Shown here piece by piece: positions 33,785 to 45,300 of a stretch of 64,000 bases of DNA (positions are counted from its first letter, which is position 1; the number at the start of each line of letters is the position of its first letter). The position numbers and the translations under genes were made by a program. The notes beneath the pieces were generated by a model. The model was not told where the DNA came from. It saw nothing but the letters and a program-made list of their open reading frames with translations, and made no database searches. Source of the DNA: Astragalus membranaceus (Eukaryota; Streptophyta; Magnoliopsida; Fabales; Fabaceae); NCBI GenBank assembly GCA_039519185.1, contig CM076854.1, forward strand, positions 157,476,166 to 157,540,165, read 5' to 3'.

Positions 33785-34557
33785 TTAACTTTCTTCGTCA
33801 AACCTGGGCACATCCTCGGCTTCACAGAGCAATCGGACCAGATTAGGGTAAAATAGTGCACCCACACTTCTTCTGGCGCACGCCAGGATTTCTCTTTCGA
33901 TCAAGTGACCCAAGTTAAACTGCTTTGAACCCAGCATGGCCTTGAGCAGGAACATTCTCTCCTTGTGCCAGTAGATGTTTGCTTTGTTGGGAGTACTGTA
34001 CTCATCACCCACAGCGACAGAGATTTCAAGAACGGCTTCAACATTGTTCTTTTTACTTTGAACGCGCTAGAGGCTTCTTTGACCCACTCTGTGCTGGGAA
34101 CGCAAAGCACTCTTAGCAGACTAGCCATGTCCCAGTCTGATGCGCTGGCCATCATGCTTTCCAGCGTTTCTTCCACCTCTGGCAGACCCAACACGTTATT
34201 AATTCTTTCAGCAGCGAAGGAGACAAACTGTCCTCGCACCACGGAGAAGGTGGGCTCGGGTTTTCCCTTGAGCTTTTCAGGGACGCCAGCATAGAACTCC
34301 CTAGTGAGTCCAGAGAGTATGTACAGTGGTTGCTTGATCAGAGCTTCCCATTGTAGATCTCAGAAGATTTCTATTGAGGTTGTGGTTAGGGATTTGGGTG
34401 ATATGCCTCTCTCTGGAAGTGGGTTGCGGTACTGGGTAGAAGTGGTGTAGAGCTCTATGACGTGTTTGCTCGGTAGCCGGCCGAGGGTGTCTGTAGGCGT
34501 TGGCTTTGATTTGGGCTTCTGTGATTTGGTGGATGGAGATTTGGTTTTGGGTGCCAT
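33785..34557 (-). pseudogene. Athila 2 second ORF, frameshifted
   Basis: It starts MAPKTKSPSTKSQKPKSK and continues NPLPERGIS, equivalent to KALLPERGF in the Athila 1 second ORF. Two further frames (34242-33901 and 34012-33785) carry RGQFVSFAAERINNVLGLPE, ANIYWHKERMFLLKAMLGS and LIEREILACARR, so at least two frameshifts separate the pieces. The long acidic/basic tail of the Athila 1 protein is absent or destroyed. It supports the start chosen for the Athila 1 ORF and its conservation as a second Athila gene. Confidence 0.75.
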
Positions 34558-35200
34558 GGGGATTTAGGGTTCAGGACAGGGAGAAACTGTTGTGTATCGG
34601 CAGTGAAGGGCGAGGATTTGCGGTTAGCACTGGGTGATGGTGAAGGTGGTTGCTATTTAATGATGGTGGAGCGGTTTCGGTTGGGAGACGTGGGAGGTGA
34701 CGGTTTGGTATTCGGCAATGGGGAGTTATGGTGTGGGGAGTGGTGAGCGTGGGGAGAAGAGAAGTTATGAAGTTAATGGGTGTGAGGCGTTATAGGCTAG
34801 GCGTGGAGGGGAAGTTGAAGCGATGGTTGGTGTGCTGGATAAGACAGCACAGCACGACGCTTATGCAAGCTGTCAGTGGCCAACTGCCCTCTGCGCGCGC
34901 TTGAGTCCTCTAGTGCCAGCGCAACACCTCTTACTACTTTTAAAATTTCAAACATCCCTTCTTAGCGCTTTACATGAGACGGCACCTCGCAGTGCTACCA
35001 GCACTGCTACCAAGTGTACCCTCTCAATGCTGCCAGCACCGGGCGATAGCTACATCTTCTGCTGCACTTCTCTCAATATCCGCGCTCTCCCTTTATTCCT
35101 GAATTTGGTAAAAAAAACTGAAAATAAAAATTGTTAGCCTCTGGGCTGCCTCCCAGCAGCGCTTGGTTTAAGAGTCCTCAGCCTGACTGAAAGGTTTTCA
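34558..35200. other. Athila 2 spacer between pol and the second ORF
   Basis: Non-coding. It contains the longest runs of the family palindrome (AGTGCTACCAGCACT at 34991-35005; atgctgccagcacc at 35027-35040). No gene is seen. Confidence 0.7.
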
Positions 35201-38200
35201 TCAATTTGGGTCACTCAGGGGGGTGGATGCCTTTGTGCTGGGCACAGGCTCACCCAAGTACAGCTTAACTCTTTGGCCACTCACCTTAAATTCAGAGCCA
35301 TTTGTTTCGTTCCTTAGGTCCACAGCCCCATGGGGATGCACCTTCAGAATTGTGAATGGACCAGACCATCTAGATTTGAGTTTTCAGGGAAAAAGTCTCA
35401 GTCTAGAGTTGAAGAGCAATGCTTGGTCACTCTCTTTGAGTTCTCTTCTCACAATTTTAGCGTCATGCCAAGCTTTAGTTTTATCTTTGTATAGCTTGGC
35501 ATTCTCATAGGAAAAGTGTCTTAATTTCTCAAGTTCACTGAGTTGCAGCATTCTGGTGTTGCCAGCTTGTTTCAAATCGAAATTTAGCTTCTTGGTTGCC
35601 CAAAAAGCCTTGTGCTGCAACTCAATGGGCAAGTGGCAAGCCTCACCAAATACTAATCTATAGGGAGACATGCCAAGGGTTGTTTTGAAGGCTGTTCGAT
35701 ATGCCCAAAGAGCATCATCCAGGTGGATGGACCAGTCCTTCCTTGATGGATTTACCATCTTTTCTAAAATTCGCTTGATCTCCCTATTAGACAGCTCTAC
35801 CTGCCCACTTGTTTGAGGATGGTAGGCTGTGGCAATCTTATGCGTTACTCCGTACTTTGCCAACAACCCACCCATCAATCTGTTACAGAAGTGGGTGCCC
35901 TCATCACTAATGATAGCTCTAGGTGTGCCAAACCTTGTAAAAATATTTTTTTGAACGAATTTCAGCACGACCCGTGCATCATTAGTGGGGAGTGCAACCG
36001 CTTCTATCCACTTTGACACATAATCTACGGCCACAAGTATGTATAGATTGCCAAAGGAGGGTGGAAAAGGTCCCATGAAGTCAATACCCCAAACGTCGAA
36101 GAGCTCGACTTCTAGGATATTTTTCAAGGGCATTTCATTTTTACTTGATATATTGCCCACCCTTTGACACCTATCGCACTTTCTAGCATATTCATGTGAA
36201 TCTTTAAAAATGGAGGGCCAGAAATAACCTGTTTGTAGAACCTTAGCAGCAGTTCTTGCTCCTCCAATGTGGCCTCCACATGGTGAGGCGTGGCAGTGTT
36301 TTAAGATATCTTCAATCTCTGACTCGGCAGGACATCTCAGGATCTGGTCTGCGCACTTCTTGTACAGAAAGGGTTCATCCCAAAAGTATTGCTTTGTGGA
36401 ATGGACGAACCTTTTTCTTTGCTGGGCTGTGAACTCTTCGGGCACCACATTGCTAACCAGATAGTTTACAAAATCAGCGTACTAAGGAGTTTCAGTACTG
36501 GAGTCTGTGTCCTTCCCAGCTGTTGATATGGCCAGCAACTGCTCATCAGGAAACTGTTCCTTAATTTCTGCTTTGAAAGGAAGGGGGTTCATGTCTGGTA
36601 TTCTTGACAGGTGGTCAGCCACCTGATTTTCCACTCCTTTTTTATCCCTGATTTCTAAGTCAAATTCTTGTAACAAGAGCACCCAACGAATCATCCTTGG
36701 CTTTGCATCTTTCTTGGCAATAAGGTACTTTATAGCAGAATGGTCAGTGTAAACTATGACCTTCGCTCCCACAAGGTACGACCTGAACTTATCAAAGGCG
36801 AATACCACTGCCAGCAGCTCCTTTTCTGTGGTGGTGTAGTTCAATTGAGCGTCCACCAAAGTCTTGCTGGCATAATGAATGGTATGGAATACCTTATCAT
36901 TTCTCCGTCCTAGCACTGCCCCAACGGCATAGTCGCTGGCATCACACATAAGTTCAAAGGGTTTGGTCCAATCTGGTGCTAGATTACTGGTGCTGTCACC
37001 AGTTCTGCCTTCAGCTTATTGAATGCTACCAAGCATCCTTCATCAAAATTGAACACAGTTTCATGCTGCAGCAGCATACATAAGGGTTTTGAAATTTTTG
37101 AGAAATCCTTTATGAACCTTCTTTAGAACCCAGCATGCCCTAAAAAACTTCTTATCCCCTTGATTGATGTGGGAGGTGGCAACTTTTCAATCACTTCCAC
37201 ATTTGCCTTGTCAACTTCTATGCCTCTTTTTGATATTTTGTGCCCTAGTACAATCCCTTCTTGGACCATGAAGTGGCACTTCTCCCAATTCAGAACCAAG
37301 TTTGTCTCCTCACACCTGTTCAGTATCTCTTCGAGATTAAGCAAGCATGCATGGAAGTTCTCCCCGAATACAGAGAAATCATCCATGAACACTTCCATGG
37401 ATTTCTCAATATATTTAGAAAAAATGGCCATCATGCACCTCTGGAAGGTGGCTGGAGCATTGCACAGCCCAAAAGGCATCCTTCTAAAAGCAAAGGTGCC
37501 ATAAGGGCAGGTGAATGTAGTTTTCTCTTGGTCCCCAGGGGCTATAGCAATCTGATTATATCCTGAGTATCCGTCAAGGAAGCAGTAAAATTCTTTCCCA
37601 GCTAATCTGTCTAACATCTGATCAATGAAGGGGAGGGGGGAAGTGGTCCTTTTTAGTGGCCTTATTTAGCTTCCAGTAGTCCATGCAGATCCTCCAACCA
37701 GTTACTGTCCTGGTGGGAATTAGTTCATTCTTTTCATTTTTTACTGCAGCGATTCCTCCTCTCTTCGGGACACATTGCACAGGGCTCACCCAAGTGCTGT
37801 CAGCAACAGGATATATGATCCCAGCATCTAACCATTTACTTATCTCTTTTCTCACGACTTCCTTCATGATAGGGTTAAGCCTTCTTTGTGCTTCCATGCT
37901 GTTTTTGGAGTTTTCCTCCAAGCAAATTCTGTGCATACATAAAGCAGGGGTTAACCCTTTGATATCAGCTATTTTCCAACCGATGGCTCTCTTATGCTTC
38001 CTCGGGACAGCAACCAACTCGTCTTCTTGCTGTACACTTAACTCAGCAGCTATGATTACGGGCATGGTTCCCTCTTCTCCCAGATAATCATACTTCAAAT
38101 GAGGAGGGAGTTGCTTCAATTCAAGCTCAGGTAGCTTCTCAATGGATGGTATGTTTTTCTTGAAGCCTTCTGCAGTTAGCTCTAGTGATTCGTATCTCTT

Positions 38201-40541
38201 CGTCCATCTTGGGACGTTTGGTTTATCTTCCTTGATCTCAGCTGACCCCTCTTCCTGTAGCTCTTTTTTCTCCACATGCTTCAACTCTTGCTTTAGTACA
38301 TCATGCTGTGAAAGCAGATGCTTTTGGACCAAGCTGTCCAGTTCAGAAACGAAATTGCATTCTGCACTACTGGTGCTGTCATCAGGGTACTTCATAGCAT
38401 TGAGTACATTGAGTACACTGGTGTCCATCGATCAAGGTCCTACCTGTGGCCAAAAACAGTCTTCCAAGGATAATTGGCACATCCTTGTCAGCCTCAAAAT
38501 CAAGTATTATAAAATCGACAGGAAAAACAAATTTATCTACCTTAATCAAAACATCCTCAATTTTTCCTTCAGGGTAGACCGTAGATCTGTCTGCTAATGC
38601 GAGTGTTACTCTGGTGGGTCTTGCTTCACAAATGCCTAGTTTTTTAAAAATGGATTTGGGCATCAAGTTGATGCTTGCACCCAAATCACACAAGGCCCGA
38701 CCACAGTAATTACCCCCAATGGAGCAAGGGATAGTGAAACTACCTGGATCTTTGAGTTTCTGAGGTACCTTACTCTGCAACAGCATGCTTGTTTCCTGTG
38801 TCATGGCTACTGTCTCAAACTCACCAAGCCTCTTTCTCTTGGTTAGCACATCCTTCATGAACTTGGTGTAGTTAGGCATTTGTTGTAAAGCTTCCACCAA
38901 TGGGATGTTGATGTGAAGCTGCTTTAGAATCTCCATGAATTTCCCAAACTGTTCGTCTTGATTGGCCTTCTTTAACGTTTGGGGAAAGGGTGGAGGAGGT
39001 TGCTCAGGAATAAACTTTTGGGGCGTTTTTACTGCTGGAGTTACATTTTCTGCAGTGGTATCAGAGTTCTCATCAACAGGTGCTGCACCAATGCTGGCAG
39101 CATCTAGGGTAGCACCTGTATTAACCATTGTAGGCAAGGTGGCAGTTTCCTTGCCGCTTCTGAGTGTGATGGCCTTGACTTGCTCGTTACCAGCTGGGTT
39201 TGGCTGCTCAGTGGTGGTTGGCAAAGATCCACTTGGTCTAGTTGTAATTGCGGTTGCAATTTGGCCAATTTGATTCTCTAAATTCTTGATGGCAGCCCCT
39301 TGGCTTTGGTACTGTGCTTTAGTTTCACTCATGAATGCTTTGAGTGCCTCGGCTAAGGAGTTGTCAGCATTGGCTTTAGGAGCAGGCTGTGCAGGGAATC
39401 CTGGAGGTGTAGTAGGTTTGGCTTGACTAGCAGCAGCATTTGGATCCTTCCATGAAAAGTTGGGATGGTTCCTCCATCCTGGATTATATGTGTTGGAGTA
39501 GGGGTTGTTGTTCTTGCCGAAATTTCCAATATAGTTGACAGAGACAGGGTTTCCTGGGCACTGTTCGAACAAATGTCCCCCATTGCAATACACACAATTT
39601 GGTGTAATAGACTTTTCTGTCGGTGCTGTCTCTGCAGACGCTGTGGCAGCAGCAACGGTAGCTGGGGCTGGCGCAGAAGTGGTACACAGGCTTTTCAGCA
39701 TGTTGGTTAAACTGGCCACTTGTGCAGACAGTGCAGTTATTTCAGACACCTCATGGATTCCGGCTACCTTCTTGGCAGCACTGACTCTAGCAGTGGGCCA
39801 TTGATAACTGTTTGCAGCTATAGTCTCCACCAAATCGTATGCTTCATTGTAAGAGTGATTCAGAATGGCTCCTCCTGCAGATGCATCCAGCAACAGCCTT
39901 GATTGGGAAATCAAACCATTGTAGAATGTCTCTAATTGTATAGCGAAGGGGATGCCATGATGTAGGCATTTTCTGAGCACTTCCTTGAATCTCTCCCAGG
40001 CCTCTTATAATGATTCTTCTTCTTGTTGCCTGAACGATGTGATGTCATTTCTCATTCTTGCATTCTTGACCGGAGGAAAGTATTTTACCAAGAACTTCTC
40101 GGCCATCTTGTTCCAGCTGTCTACTGAATTGGGTTCCAGGGAATTCAGCCAAGCTTTGGCTCTGTCCTTTAATGAGTATGGGAAGAGCCTTAACCTGAAT
40201 GCATCCTCTGTTACTCCAGGCATTTTAAAGTTGTTGCAGACTTCGAGGAACTGTCTTAAATGCAGGTGAGGGTCTTCAGTGGGTCCTCCTGCGAATTGGC
40301 CTACTGTTTGCAACATTTGGAACATCATCGGCTTGAATTCGAAGGATGCTGCCCCGATGGCAGAAGTCACAATAACAGTTTCCATGGTGGTGGGATCGAA
40401 GACAGCATAGTCCCTCGTTGGCCGCTCTTTGTCATTGGCCATTTCAATGTTTGTTAGTACCACAACTTCATCTTCGTGATCTGCCATTGGAATGGCTTCT
40501 GCTACTGATACTGCAAGTCTCTCTCGAACCTCTCTTCTCAA
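35201..40541 (-). pseudogene. Athila 2 gag-pol, multiply broken
   Basis: It is co-linear with the intact Athila 1 polyprotein. Gag begins near 40541 ([17 protein letters not shown]) and meets an in-frame TAA at about 40005. The frame reopens through the CCHC knuckle (CVYCNGGHLFEQCP) and protease ([13 protein letters not shown]) to about 38430, where bases are lost. RT follows in pieces: a one-base insertion near 37622, FMDDFSVFG at about 37330, a nonsense codon at about 37123, a frameshift near 36985, RNase H (36949-36482) ending in a nonsense codon, and integrase (36448-35384, [26 protein letters not shown]) with a final frameshift near 35384. That is at least seven lesions. The codon positions surrounding them remain alignable to Athila 1. 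Confidence 0.92.
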
Positions 40542-40701
40542 TCTCCTTACTGTTCTTTCAATTTCGGGGTCTATGTGATGCTATGGTTGATGGGCTCTGC
40601 GCATACACTTCTCTTAAAGCTGAAATTCACAATGAAGAGGATGAGAAAATAAAAGCTCACTAAAACAAATACTATTTAAGACACAGTGATTAAATCCGTT
40701 A

Positions 40702-40720
40702 ATCCCCGGCAACGGCGCCA
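40702..40720 (-). other. Primer-binding site of Athila 2, tRNA-Asp type
   Basis: On - it reads TGGCGCCGTTGCCGGGGAT, identical to the Athila 1 site and likewise six bases from the LTR. Confidence 0.9.
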
Positions 40721-40726
40721 AAAACT

Positions 40727-42139
40727 TGGTGTGGAAAAACGTGTGCAAGTATACACAGTCTAACAAGTAAAAAAGTGTAAGTAAAGATCGTTCCCACGAG
40801 GATTAAGGTTTAATTACTAGGTCTACGGAATAGCGTTGATTTAGCGAGTACAAGTGTAACCAAATAATAAAGTGAAGTGGTGACGCAACAAAATACGTAA
40901 TAATAACAAAAGTAACAAAATATCACGAGTGAAAATACGAGAGATGATAATAGTCAAGACTAGGTTCAATGAACAAAACTTATAGATGCGGTGTTGTGAT
41001 TGATGCTGTGATAGCACTCAGTGCGCAGAATGAATGTGGATATTCCTATCCTATTAACATAATGTCGTCAAGGTTCCCTTATTCTTAAGCTCCCATTAAG
41101 GTTCATTACATAGGTTGAAAAGCATGTTTCCGATCACACTATAGCCCTAACTTCATATTCCTATCCTTCGCTAGGAAAGAATAATATTCCTATACCCTTC
41201 AAACTATATTAACTTGCGAAATCAGTGATTTATTTCCTTCCGGATAATAAAACACGCTACCCTAATCAAAGTGATTAATTTCGCAAAGAGTTTATAACCA
41301 TAAAAGCGCACAAGTTAATAAGGCATCACAATTCAATCACATAAACGCAATCTAGAATAACATGTTCATATCACCATGTCTTGACTAGCAAGGGAATTAG
41401 CTCATGATGAGCGTAGTCATGATAAAACAGTACAAAATTACTGCAAGAGTATTGATCAACATAAAAACACCTAAGGGTTGAGTTACGCCAACAAGCATGA
41501 AGACATATCTACAACTACTAAGGTTGATGTGAAGATGGTAAACACCGGCTACGGAGGTTTGTCTCTGAGTATGGAATAGAGTGATGTAAATGGGTGAGTA
41601 TGGTGTGGAGTGGAGATAGGTTTCTCGTAATCTGGCTCGGATGTTCTTGATTTCTTAAGGAATGGTGTCGAAGATGTTGCACACTTGCTCTAGGGCACGC
41701 TCCCTATTTATAGTCTTGATGGTAGCACGATGCGCCTATTCTCTTGGGCCTGCTCCATCGGGTTGCTGTAACAAACCCTAAGGAATTTCGCTGACTTGCT
41801 GAACATAGGGGGCGCCTATCTCGCTAACCGGGTAAGGTTTCCTTTTCTGGTTGCGCTAAATTAGGCACCTCGCTGGTCCTCGTTCCGCTTCAAATATCAA
41901 CTTGGATGCTACCGCAGCACTCGCCTAGCACTGAATACTTAGTAAAATCCTGCACACTTGGCACACATGTCAAATTCCACAAAATTGGCACTTGCGTGCC
42001 CAAATTATAATTATTATCCCTGAATTCAACAATGTCAAATATGAAGGTACTCATCACAATTTATAGCATAATTTATTCTTGGAACAAGATAATTCTCATT
42101 TGAATGACTGTAAATAACTCACACTTCTGTGAGTTATCA
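40727..42139 (-). repeat. 5' LTR of Athila 2 (1,413 bp)
   Basis: On - it starts TGATAACTCACAG and ends CCACACCA. Its first bases form a perfect stem: ATAACTCACA (42114-42123 on +) with TGTGAGTTAT (42128-42137). The position matches the stem in the Athila 1 LTR but the arm sequence differs. Most of the LTR is AT-rich and non-coding. Confidence 0.9.
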
Positions 42140-43654
42140 ATATCAGTGTAGTTATCCCCGTGTTTTTTATATATCAGTGCAGTTATCTCGTAGTTCCAAT
42201 TGATTAGTTTAGTTGATTAGTAGATTATAGTAGATAGTGGAAAAAGAAAGTGGGCGGGTTTGATTTGAATTTTGAAAATTGAAAAAAAGAAGTAGAAGAA
42301 AGTAGTAAAAAAGTGGGAGTGAGAAGAAAGTGCATTTGGAGAAGAAATTTGAAAAAAGGTGTGATAGTAAATTACAATGTTATCCTTAGTTATATGAGTT
42401 GTGAAGTAAATAAGGAGACTTGTTTGGGTAATTTAAGTATGATTTGTTTGTATAAATTGATAAATTGATTAGTAGATAGAAAGTCGATGAGTTTGATTTG
42501 AAATTTGAAATTTGAAAAAAAAGTAGGAAAAAAGTGAGAATGAGAAGAAAATGCATTGGGAGAAGAAATTTGAAAAAAGGATAGTAAATTACAATGTTGT
42601 CCTCGGTTAGATGAGTTGTCAAGTAAATATTGAGTAAATAGATATTAGATTACAATGTTTGTATAAATAGATATTAGATTAGATAGTAAATAGGAGTAAA
42701 TTGTAGATCATTTGATATTAATTTAATTATATTGTATTATATAGTAGATTAAAAAATTGGGAAAAGAAATATTTTTAAATAAAGGGTGTGGGGGCCACAA
42801 ATAGTAGATGTGTACAAAAGTGAGAAATATTGGGAAATGTGAGATTGAAAGAGAGAGAGCGAGAAAGGAAGAGAAAATAGAATTAAAAAAATGAGAAATA
42901 AAAGTAAAATACATTATTCTCCACAAAAGTGGTGATGTATCAAAAAATTAAGATGTCTAAAATTGTCTTTTTGTAAGTTGTTTGTTTGATTAAATAGATT
43001 ATATTGTATTATATAGTAGATTAAAAAATTGGGAAAAGAAATATTTTTAAATAAAGGGTGTGGGGGCCACAAATAGTAGATGTGTACAAAAGTGAGAAAT
43101 ATTGGGAAATGTGAGATTGAAAGAGAGAGAGCGAGAAAGGAAGAGAAAATAGAATTAAAAAAATGAGAAATAAAAGTAAAATACATTATTCTCCACAAAA
43201 GTGGTGATGTATCAAAAAATTAAGATGTCTAAAATTGTCTTTTTGTAAGTTGTTTGTTTGATTAAATAGATATTAGATAGATAGATTAGATTAGAATTCT
43301 TATATTATTAGATTAGATGTTAGATTATTAGAAGAGAGAGAGTGAAGAAGGAAATAAAGAATATATGAGAAAGGAGAGAAATGATAGGAAAGTGTGTAAG
43401 AAAAAATAAAAAGCGAAAAAAAGTTGGAGTGAGAAGAAAGTGTATTGAGAGAAGAAATTTGAAAAAAGTGGGATATTAAATTACATAATTTTACTTTTTG
43501 ATATACCAAATTTAATTTTGATCTACCAAATTAAATGTATGGAAAAACATTTGTTGGGAGAGTTCAATCCTTAAATGGATCTCAGATACCTTAAAGGATT
43601 AGTCTCTACAGTCGCCGTGGAGGATACATTGGTTTAAAAAAATGTTATGCGATG
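42140..43654. repeat. AT-rich repeat region with a 282-bp tandem duplication
   Basis: It continues the repeat family found left of Athila 2. A 282-bp unit is duplicated in tandem at about 42715-42996 and 42997-43278, nearly identical. A second, degenerate unit ('gtgagaagaaagtgcat...gaagaaatttgaaaaaagg') recurs around 42310, 42535 and 43430. No gene is seen. Confidence 0.82.
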
Positions 43655-43940
43655 AGATGATGTCAAAATAAAGAGTTCTGCATATTAATACAACAAAAAA
43701 AAAAGTTTCCGCATAGTACGTAACGAGAAATTATTGGCCTAAACCAATCTTATCAAAATTTATTCACATTTGAAGAGCGATTACCATATATAGACACGTT
43801 TCGCTTATCTAAAAAAAAAAACCATATATAGACACGTATTTGGGGAAGGTCGGTACAAAAACCAAATTAATCAATCAAGAAAAGATTGATTTGGAGGAAC
43901 TCACTACACGTCTCTTACGTAAATGCCACTTGGGCGGATG
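43655..43940. repeat. Direct repeat copy A (upstream of UGT 1)
   Basis: This stretch recurs at 44869-45115 with few differences, offset by 1,214 bp. Copy A carries an extra 21-bp insertion flanked by a 17-bp duplication (43783-43837), absent from copy B. Non-coding. Confidence 0.88.
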
Positions 43941-44868
43941 ACAAATATTTGTCCTTTTTTAGGTATTAGTGACAAATATTTGTTGTGTGTTAAGCCTTTT
44001 TATTTTTTTAGATAGTAGTTTTTAAAAACTATAATTATCAATGGCAAATATTAATCCCGTGTTTTTTTATATATCACTGCAGTTATCCCCGTGTTTTTTA
44101 TATATCCGTGCAGTTATCTGGTAGTTTCAATTGATTATTTTAGTTGATAGTAGATTATAGTAGATAAATTTGTTAGATAGTAGATTATCAATAAGAAATA
44201 ATTGTTTTAAATATTAATTAGTAATTTAAATAGTCATTAAGTCTGCTTATTTTTTAGATAGTAGGTTTGTAGTAGTAGGTTTCAAAAAATTTAATTATCA
44301 ATGACAAATATTAATCTCGTGTTTTTTTATATATCAGTGCAGTTATCTCGTAGTTTCAATTAATTATTTTAGTTGATTAATAGATTATAGTAAATAATAA
44401 AAGAGAGATAGTAGATTATCAATAAGAAATATTTATTTTAAATATTAATCAGTAGTTTAAATAGTCATTAAATATTATTGTTTTTTAGATAGTAGGTTTA
44501 TAGTAGTCTTCCAAAAATTTAATTTTCAATGACAAATATTAATCCTTTGTTTTTTTATATATTTGTGTAGTTATCCCGTGTGTTTTTATATATCATTGCA
44601 GTTATCTCATAGTTTCAATTGATTATTTGAGTTGATTAGTAGATTATTGTAGTTATCCTGTATTTTTATATTAGATTATTTGAGTTGATTAGTAGATTAT
44701 TGCAGTTATCACGTGTTTTTTTAGATAGTAGTTTTATAGTAGTTTTCCAAAATTATAATTATCATTGGTAAATATTAATTATAAATTGTCAAAAAAAATT
44801 ATAAATATCAATGATAAATATTAATCCCGTATTTTTTTATATATCACTCCCGTTATCCCGTAGGCTAA
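43941..44868. repeat. AT-rich repeats between the two direct-repeat copies
   Basis: More copies of the 'cccgtgtttttttatatatcagtgcagttat' family alternate with 'agtagattat' blocks. Non-coding. Nothing gene-like is seen. Confidence 0.75.
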
Positions 44869-45115
44869 AGATGATGTCAAAATAAAGAGTTCTCCATATT
44901 AATACAAAAAAAAAAGAGTTTCCGCATAGTACGTAACGAGAAATTATTGGCCTAAACCAACCTTATCAAAATTTATTCACATTTGAAGAGCGATTACCAT
45001 ATATAGACACGTATTTGGGGAATGTCGGTACAAAAACCAAATTAATCAATCAAGAAAAGATTGATTTGGAAGAACTCACTACACGCCTCTTACGTAAATG
45101 CCACTTGGAAGGATG
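44869..45115. repeat. Direct repeat copy B, proximal upstream region of UGT 1
   Basis: It matches copy A at 43655-43940 and ends about 185 bases before the UGT 1 start codon, so it probably lies in or next to that gene's promoter. No core promoter element is assigned with confidence. Confidence 0.85.
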
Positions 45116-45300
45116 TAGTACTTTTTTTATTAATTAATAAATATATTAATATCTTTGTCAATGTGTTAGCGCTTACATCATATATCATCATATTAGAATA
45201 ATTCGGACAAAAAATCTTCATATGGAAAATCTATAAGTTGAGGGTGAATTCATTCTGCACCATATATCATCATATCAGAATTCCAACAACAGAGGAATTA

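Larger units (their letters stand above)
32217..42139 (-). mobile_element. Decayed Athila-type retrotransposon, 3' LTR truncated
   Basis: On -: 5' LTR 42139-40727, tRNA-Asp primer site 40720-40702, gag-pol 40541-35201, second ORF about 34557-33785, polypurine tract 32556-32544, then only the first about 327 bp of the 3' LTR (32543-32217). The surviving LTR part differs from its 5' counterpart at roughly eight to ten positions, so the copy is clearly older than Athila 1. Family-specific palindromes of the type GTGCTNNNAGCAC are scattered through it. No TSD can be identified because the outer 3' end is lost. The flanks on both sides are the same AT-rich repeat family. Confidence 0.9.

Noticed and set aside
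36986..37003. Perfect palindrome ACTGGTG-CTGT-CACCAGT in Athila 2 pol as strong motif evidence
   Set aside because: It overlaps codons for the conserved LVTAPV segment also present in Athila 1, so protein constraint could create much of it.
45238..45300. N-terminal extension of UGT 1
   Set aside because: The frame is open but has no ATG before 45301, and the product from 45301 has the normal family N-terminus.
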